This document shows, in pieces, positions 57,801 to 64,000 of a DNA stretch of 64,000 bases. The DNA lies in NCBI GenBank assembly GCA_017979445.1, contig JADQWC010000532.1:1-64000 (forward strand), in the 5' to 3' direction. Every line of letters begins with the position of its first letter. Position 1 is the first letter of the stretch. The stretch comes from Akebia trifoliata. Taxonomy: Eukaryota > Streptophyta > Magnoliopsida > Ranunculales > Lardizabalaceae. The notes beneath the pieces are model-generated. The model saw nothing but the letters and a program-made list of their open reading frames with translations. It did no database searches and was not told the origin of the DNA. The position numbers and the translations under genes were made by a program.

Positions 57801-57871
57801 TTCTATCAGAACTTTCTCCAAACTTCTCTATTTTATTTCCTCGAGATAGTAATTAGAATTCAAGGTATTAC
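54848..57871 (-). mobile_element. Solo LTR, Tekay-like (3.02 kb)
   Basis: On the minus strand it starts TGTAATACCTTGAATT and ends GGGGCGTGACA, the same kind of ends as the LTRs at 5337 and 13197. Internal words also correspond (ATTTAGCCTGTAAG and CTCGAATTCGAG near the start, a GTTACTC patch near the 3' side). Similarity is lower than between the two intact LTRs, so it is a related but different family. No internal domain or second LTR adjoins it. Flanks TCTCAA and TCCAAA are only a weak duplication. Confidence 0.72.
56166..56196. repeat. (CTAT)n microsatellite
   Basis: About seven CTAT/ATCT units inside the solo LTR. Confidence 0.9.
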
Positions 57872-60010
57872 ATCCAAACCTAAATTTTACTAGTTTCGAG
57901 CAAAAATAAAATAAAAATAATCTTCTACACGACTGCATTTAGCGACTACAATAAGCTTTTAAATCCTTAGGTTATCCCTAATGGATGAGTTTGACTTTTA
58001 ATGATTTATAGTAAATTTATCCACAAAATTCAAACACTTAAAATATTAAAATCAAAATCAAGGTATATAGTAAAAACATAGTGACATTTCATAAATCAAT
58101 CAAAGGTCCTTGATATTTGATAATAGTCTTGACTTTTATTCTTCATCTTAGAAAATTTTAGAAATTGATAACCCTAAGTGTTTGTGCAAATTTTTCTGAT
58201 CAAAAACAAAAAAATGTTAACTTTTTAGAACAAGATTTATCTCATAATTACTAAAAATGGTCTGCTCAACCTACTTCTAACTCCAAACTTAACATCCTGT
58301 CTGTGGTAGTGAGAGGTGTGGATGTTTATTTTAATACTTCAAAAGGATTTTATCTATTTGTAAATACCCCATTTTTGCAATCGTCTTATTCAACTACTTG
58401 TCACTTGGTTGTTGTAAATCCCTAATGATGAGCACATAATATATACGAAGAGACAAAAGGCCATTTCGTATTTCTTTTTCCAATTTCCTTCCCATTTCCT
58501 ACCTTATTATCTTTCTTCTCTGTATGCAACTTAGAAATTATGCACGCTCAGGATCACTATATATTTCGATGATCTAGAAATCTCGCCAAGAAAATGTGAC
58601 TTACATTAATGATGATGATTGGACCTTAGTCTCAATTCTAGTCGCTAAGAAAATATGACTTAAATTAATGATGATGATTGGACCTTAGTCACATTTTCAC
58701 TAAGAAAATGTGACTTAAATTAATAATGATGATATGACCTTAGTCTCAATTCTAGTTGTTTTCTCTTGAACTTAGAATTTTCTTGGATCGTAGTAAAAAT
58801 CAATCACCTCGATCAAGTGGGTTCGGTCTCTAACACCTTCCACAACCCATAACCTGGCTTTTTACTCACTTCTCTTACTCGTGAACCGACTCTGTTTTAT
58901 GTTGGAATTACTTTTGGTTCCTAGACCTAAATTAGGTAGCGACTCCCAATCTCTCAGAAAATCCTCCAAATTCATCAAATACATTTTTTTTTAATTGTAA
59001 AAAGTGTTGAGGCGCTTTTAGTCCCAACCGCCTTTAATGGCAATCTTAAGACATTGATGCTTCCCAATTGACAACCCCAAATTTCATATTTGAGTAAGAT
59101 TAAGGTCTGTAAAATATGTGATTCAATAAGTCCTATTCACTTCAAATCCTTTGGTAGTGGCAGTGTTAGAATTGAACTTTAACTTCATTGTGCTCATTTG
59201 CTCCATAGTCGAACCTCATTTACTTCTTAGCTTGTCCAAACTTCAACCCATGGATTTTTGAAGTTTTGTTTCCGATCTTAACCCACAATGTGAAGTCAAC
59301 TCGTGGTAAGCTGCTTAGGTCTGAATTGATTTTTCTCATCCGATTTATGACGATTCGAAGGTTTACAATCGCTTACAATCGGATTTATCCGATTCTTCGC
59401 TCTTTTTGACTTCAAATTTCTTTACAAGGTACATGATAATCTTTGAATTTCTTCAATTGGTCATTTAATTCCTTGAATTCATGAGATTGGAGCTTTGATT
59501 GGGTTTATTGCATGGAGATTTGATGTTTTCGGGATAGATTATGGGTAAGTTGGGTTATGGATTGGATTGAAATATATTGGAATTGAGTTGGAATTTTGGG
59601 TTTGATGGGTGTGGGGAGTGTATTGGAGATGAGTAGATGGATTATGATGGGTTGAAAAATGGTTTAATGGCTTGAGAGAGTTTATTTGATTTCAGTACTC
59701 CACGTGTTTGATGAAATGCTGCAATAAAATTATTTGAGGAAATTGTGAGGTTTAAGGGTATGAAATGTATTGGATAGGCTTATGTAGGGGTTTGGATGAT
59801 TTAGGTGAGATTTTTATTGACTTGGGGTGGTTAATTCATGTCAAGCAAGTCGCATGTTCATAAAATGCTTCAATGGGTAGATATGGTTTTAAGGCAAAAG
59901 GCTTGGTATTTTTCTTGGTGCTTTGATATTTTTTTTGAATTTTTTGTGATTTTTAGGTATGACTCTAGATTGGCTTATGATTTTTATCATGTTTTCTTTT
60001 CTTCACCTTA
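57872..60010. other. Intergenic stretch with tandem repeats and possible old LTR fragments
   Basis: No gene recognised. 58585-58756 is a tandem repeat. Around 58820-58990 the words GGGTTCGGTCTCTAACACCT and AGGTAGCGACTCCC resemble parts of LTR-retrotransposon non-coding regions, but no matching coding part is present. Confidence 0.35.
58585..58756. repeat. Minisatellite-like tandem repeat, three units of 55-59 bp
   Basis: Each unit has AAGAAAATRTGACTTA, ATTAATGATGATGATTGG (or a variant) and ACCTTAGTC. Units begin at about 58588, 58647 and 58702. Confidence 0.85.
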
Positions 60011-60011
60011 G

Positions 60012-60500
60012 ATGGGCCAATTTAACATTTTCAAAACTTTAAGAGGGGAGTCTTCCAGTGAGTGTAAAAGTAAGAAGGTTGCTCCTCCTAAGGATAAGTC
60101 TTCAAGTAATTTAGATGAGGCTAGGCCTCAGGTACCCTCGGTAGTGGAAAGGAGTACGAAGCAATACATGATCCTCCTTCAATCATAGTAGAGCCAGAGG
60201 TGGTAGCAATTGAGGCTGATGATACTGTGGGGTTGAGGGTGATCATTCCCCCTGAGACTGCTACCCAAATACATAATACTCCCTTACTATCCAGTCTCCG
60301 TCATCATATATCTGCTTGCACGCATGTTGGCATCAAAATACCTTTATTTGATGGGTAGTTTAAGGGTAGTTGGTATATTTTTTCCAATATTTATGCGACT
60401 TCTTTTGATGCTCTTAAGGCACAAATGGGACTAACAGGATTCGATACCTTCTTTGAAATTCTTCACTTTCTTATAAAGAAGAAGGTTGAAGGGTTTTAGT
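60012..60500 (+). pseudogene. Unrecognised broken reading frame
   Basis: An ATG at 60012 opens MGQFNIFKTLRGESSSECKS then KKVAPPKDKSSS for 58 codons. After a one-base shift near 60150 the reading continues as HDPPSIIVEPEVVAIEADD, IIPPETATQIHNTPLLSSLR and HVGIKIPLFDG, one TAG, then FKGSWYIFSNIYATSFDALK, ending near 60498. The long near-open stretch and non-repetitive composition suggest a decayed gene or transposon ORF. Family unknown. Confidence 0.4.
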
Positions 60501-61344
60501 CCTACCTTGGTCTTCTTCTTTCTTCCTTCTTCTTTTTGGTTTGTTCTTCTAGGAATTTTTAGAGAGATTTTGAGATAATAGAAAAGCTTAAAGAGGTTTG
60601 GGAGAGTTTGGGTAAAATTTTAGACCACTTGAGCTCTTCCCCTTTTACCTTGAAAGGGGTTATACTTATAGGATTTTAGGAGACCCTTGGGGATAAACTT
60701 GTCTTAAATCATAGGGTTCCTAATATTTTTAACAAAACCTTTAGAGAAAACTCAACTTACTTCTCATTTCCTTGGACTTGATGGTCTTTCACTCACCTAT
60801 AGTCTCACCAATCATAATAATCAAGAAGATATGATTGTAATCCTAGAGAAGTAGGCTAGATGGCATGTAAATATGGTCTTCGATTTTAGATATTAAAGTC
60901 ATTTAGCCTAACTAATCCTCTAACAACCTAAGGTTAAAAGTGTCTTTGTTCACAAGTTCTAGAGAATTCTTTGAGTTGGAAAAAATTGTCAAAACCCATT
61001 GAACTTGGTTTGATTACATTGACTCTTCTTAGATTGAAGATGGATTTGGAGGACATAAGTGTAAACTACTTTAATTTAGTTCTAACAAGATGAGGTTAAG
61101 GTAATAATTACACTTATGTGGGAACCAATTTGACCAAATGTCTTTTTTGAAATAATATGAAAATTACAAGAAGACCATGATAGTGGGTTTATTGAAGAAT
61201 TAAAGGGGGGGCAAAAGTGTAAAATATATGGATTTTCTTAAAGAAAAATCAGTAAGAAGTGGCTTAAAGGGTAATTATCCCTAACCAAATTCAAATGCGC
61301 ATGGGTTAGAGAAACTGCCTAACAGAATTGGCTAAGGATGAACC

Positions 61345-61500
61345 ACAGCCTGAGCAAATTTTATGCCTGGCCGTAAGTCACCCTTAGACCTAGCAAAATT
61401 TCTTCCTAACTGTGGGTGACCCTTGGTCAGGCTAAAAATTTGTTTTGGCTGTGAGTTACCCTTAGCCAGGTTAAATTTTATTGAAAATTAGTCCTCAGAC
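61345..61500. repeat. Degenerate tandem repeat of ~50 bp units
   Basis: The word pattern GGCTGTGAGTTACCCTTAGC, then CAGG and TAAAATTT, recurs about three to four times with substitutions (for example GTAAGTCACCCTTAGACC, GTGGGTGACCCTTGGTCAGG). Confidence 0.7.
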
Positions 61501-61664
61501 CTTGTTTTTTTTTTTAAATGAGGTATTTGAACTCTCTTGAAATTTTTCTTGGGTCAATCTCCCTCTTGGAAGGTTTTTGTTTTTTGTGCTCTTGGGCTCG
61601 GTTTAGGCAAAAATGAGATCTCTACAGTGATTATAACTTAAATCTTTTTTTTTTTTTTTTTTTA

Positions 61665-62260
61665 AAGAAAAAAAACAAGTTCTTTTATATGTCTTTAAAA
61701 ATGAACGACTACTAAACTCCCCAGATTTTAAGTGTGAAATCTAATTTTATTATTGATGTGGCACTCTTCCAACCATTCAAAGTGTGCTAAAGGGTTGCTA
61801 CAGGAAGCGTGCGCTACAGACGACATGCTTCCCTCAAAAATCGAATTCCAACAACTCTCACCAACAACCACATCATCATCACATTAGCCATGTCATGACT
61901 AGTACTTATAATAGAATATGAGTTTTTTTTTTTTTACCTATGTTGCTAAATTAGTAATAGTTAAATTCTCAAAGTTGATTCAAAGTAGAACTTTGTTAAT
62001 ATTAGAAGGCTGGAGATGTTCTTTATTTAGAATTGTAGATAAGTAAGGCAAGTTATTTTATTAATTATAGACATTAAGCATAAAGGAAGCATATCAATAT
62101 TCTTTTTGAAAAATACTTAAAGCTGTCTTGAGATATCCAGTCAAAATTTGAGTTTCGCTTTTCTTTAGCTATTCTTGCAGGATTATATCAATTAATTTCA
62201 TATTTTTACCTATACCCATATTTTTCCTTAATTCACCTAGATTTGGATTCTCTAGAGTAT
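61665..62260 (-). repeat. Dispersed ~590 bp repeat, copy B
   Basis: Inverted counterpart of 52870-53455 along its whole length; some inserts differ (for example the stretch around GCGTGCGCTACAGACGACAT is unlike copy A). Confidence 0.85.
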
Positions 62261-62262
62261 AC

Positions 62263-62440
62263 CTAGGCGGTGTTTGTTTGCACTATTTTTTAGTATTTAT
62301 TGTTGGGGAAAAAAAAAATTCAGCATTTTTTATCAAAATAGTGCGTTTGTTTACTCTATATTTTTAACGCGTATTACTGAAAATAAGTGAAAAAAATTCA
62401 GTACTATTTTGATGCTAAAAAAAAGTACTGAAGCGGAAAC
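62263..62440. repeat. Possible hAT-type MITE end
   Basis: GGCGGTGTTTGTTTGCACTA at the left resembles typical hAT MITE starts. AGCATTTTTTATCAAAATAG and ACTATTTTGATGCT form an internal inverted pair. The right terminus was not identified. Confidence 0.4.
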
Positions 62441-62513
62441 ACTTTGCTTTTTTCGACACGGACAAGTATGCCCTTATACTTAAAAGGATATTACCTCTTA
62501 TATCCCATGGATA

Positions 62514-62992
62514 AGTATATAAGCATCCCACAAATTAATAAACCCACACTATGGCTAAATTATTTTGTCTTATATGGGTTAAAAGTTTTGGAATGAGTTA
62601 ATTTTTGGTGAGGATAATTTGCTCATTAGTATATAAGCACCCTACAAATTAATAAACCCACACCATGGCTAAATTATTTTTTCTTATATGGGTTAAAAGT
62701 TTTGGAACGAGTTGATTTTTGGTGAGGAGATTATCCTCACAAAAAATCAACCCATCCCAAAATTTCTAAACCTATCAAAAGAAGTTCAAGAACCGTAAAT
62801 CGACCTTTTTTTTTTTTAAAATCATTTTTGACGTGGTTAGAAGTATCAAAATAGACTGATTTTTGGTGAGGATGATCTCTAGACCATATAGCTTATCCTC
62901 ATTAAAAATTTGCTTATTCCAAAAACTTTAACCCATATAAGACAAAAAAATTTGATTATAGTGTGGGTTGCCCTTAGTAATTCATAGGGTGC
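62514..62992. mobile_element. Foldback MITE with duplicated left arm
   Basis: The complete unit is 62630-62992. The left arm ATAAGCACCCTACAAATTAA..AACCCACACCATGG..TTATATGGGTTAAAAGTTTT pairs with the right arm AAAACTTTAACCCATATAAG..TGTGGGTTG..AGGGTGCTTTTAT. The interior has GATTTTTGGTGAGGA palindromes as in 38821-39118. 62514-62628 is a direct extra copy of the left arm, so the element is partly duplicated in tandem. Confidence 0.78.
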
Positions 62993-63320
62993 TTTTATAA
63001 TTACACACCCTTCATTTCCATTGAAAATTATTCATCCAAAATTAAGTTATTTTAATGTTGATTTCAAATTTTGGTGACTTGTATGACATTATTATTTTTA
63101 ATTTGAAATTTGTGGGCTTTCAGAAAGAGAAATTATTATTTATAAAATGAAAATTTGAGTATTACTTATTATTTAAAAATGAATTGTATTTTAATGTTAT
63201 AAGAAATAATATATTTTATTGTGTTTGATAAAAAAAAATAGGCATTTGAAATATGCAAACAATGTATAATATGATTGTAAGGGTAAAAAAGATAATTTAT
63301 CAATTTTAGCAATATGTAAC

Positions 63321-64000
63321 TGTGGCGCCCCGCCGAACACTAACACAAATCCCCATGTCAGATCTCAAGGCATTAGGTGACACCTCGAAATTTTGGCATA
63401 GTCTCCTCCGTTTATGTTAGCATTCCAAGGCGTATAACCTGCACCTGATAAACGACATACAATCCTGCATATAACAAACAATATATAATACTAGCGGAAG
63501 CTTATATACGTCTAATAACGTACGAAAGATCAGAGCATGGAAGAAGAAATTATAATATAGGATTATACGAAAATTTCTCATTCTAACATAAGTCCTATCG
63601 TTCAGAACAAAATCTTTAATATTTTTTGGACAAATCGACACCACTAGGAGTAATAACCCCAATACTCACCAAGTGACGAACTCTGCCTATCTATCTGACC
63701 CACCAGATGATTCTCACTCGTGCTCTATACCTGCATCGCCAAACTTCGGATCTGAAACTAAAAAAATGGAGAAGGAAAGTTGAATAACAATGGTTACCCA
63801 GTAAGAAGGAAAACAATTTCTGTCAATAATCTCTCCTAACATGAAGAAATAAACATACTGAATCATTTTAAAATATACAAAGTTTTAAAGAAGAAACTAC
63901 GATTAAATGGTACATATAGCCAGGGATGAGCAACTAAACATTTTAAAACTCACATTACATCGATCATCATTACTCACTATAACATTCTCTTTTTATTAAA
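63321..64000 (-). mobile_element. Tekay-family LTR, partial (runs off the window)
   Basis: Starts TGTGGCGCCCCGCCGAACAC, the inverse of the LTR end GGCGGGGCGTCACA at 8388-8401. Later words match in inverted order: GGTTACCCAGTAAG near 63794, and GTACATATAGCCAGGGATGA with GCAACTAAAC near 63910-63935, versus TTGCTCATCCCTGGC at 7793. The rest of the LTR, and any element beyond it, is outside the window. Confidence 0.8.

Noticed and set aside
54848..57871. Exact 5 bp target duplication around the solo LTR
   Set aside because: The flanks (CTCAA and TCCAA) agree at only three of five positions, so no duplication is claimed.
58585..58756. CRISPR-like array
   Set aside because: Plant nuclear DNA; three contiguous diverged units without unique spacers are an ordinary minisatellite.

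Overview
The window is nuclear DNA of a flowering plant, most likely a eudicot. It is strongly AT-rich, gene-poor and built mostly from nested transposable elements. One complete host gene can be supported: a five-exon glycoside hydrolase family 31 alpha-glucosidase on the minus strand (start codon near 52492, stop at 35443-35445). All its splice junctions are GT..AG. The joined CDS is 2712 bp (903 residues), and both catalytic aspartates are present.

Layout. 1-420 is a relic of a FAR1/MULE-type gene. 1770-4840 holds two ~0.88 kb direct repeats around an unassigned spacer. 5005-17725 is a decayed Ty1/copia element split inside its integrase by an 11.0 kb Ty3/gypsy element of Tekay/chromovirus type. 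That element has 3.1 kb LTRs, an exact 5 bp target duplication, a tRNA-Met primer site and a polypurine tract. 17.8-26.1 kb is AT-rich with a broken coiled-coil reading frame and one hairpin MITE. 26.1-33.65 kb looks like a CACTA (En/Spm) derivative. It keeps a transposase-associated domain ORF and CACTA-like subterminal motifs, and it carries exon-sized pieces of unrelated host genes: gamma-tubulin, an SMP-domain/C2 protein and one unidentified gene. All of these lie on the plus strand.

35.4-52.5 kb is the alpha-glucosidase gene. Intron 2 holds two foldback MITEs. Intron 1 is 11.7 kb long and contains an endogenous pararetrovirus (Caulimoviridae) locus: about one genome length (7.3 kb between two tRNA-Met primer sites) on the minus strand, followed by an inverted partial copy of about 1.45 kb on the plus strand. 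All viral frames are broken. Two small TTAGAGAG-ended MITEs lie between the virus and exon 1.

52.9-64 kb contains an inverted pair of a ~590 bp repeat, a solo Tekay-like LTR (54848-57871), minisatellite-like tandem repeats, a foldback element family shared with intron 2, and a third Tekay-family LTR running off the window end.

Main points for follow-up: the intronic inverted viral repeat, which could fold into a long hairpin in the alpha-glucosidase pre-mRNA; the multi-gene exon capture in the CACTA-like region; and the MITE families shared between intron 2 and the 52-63 kb flank. No tRNA, rRNA or CRISPR was seen. All assignments come from reading translations and repeats by eye; no alignment or database search was run.
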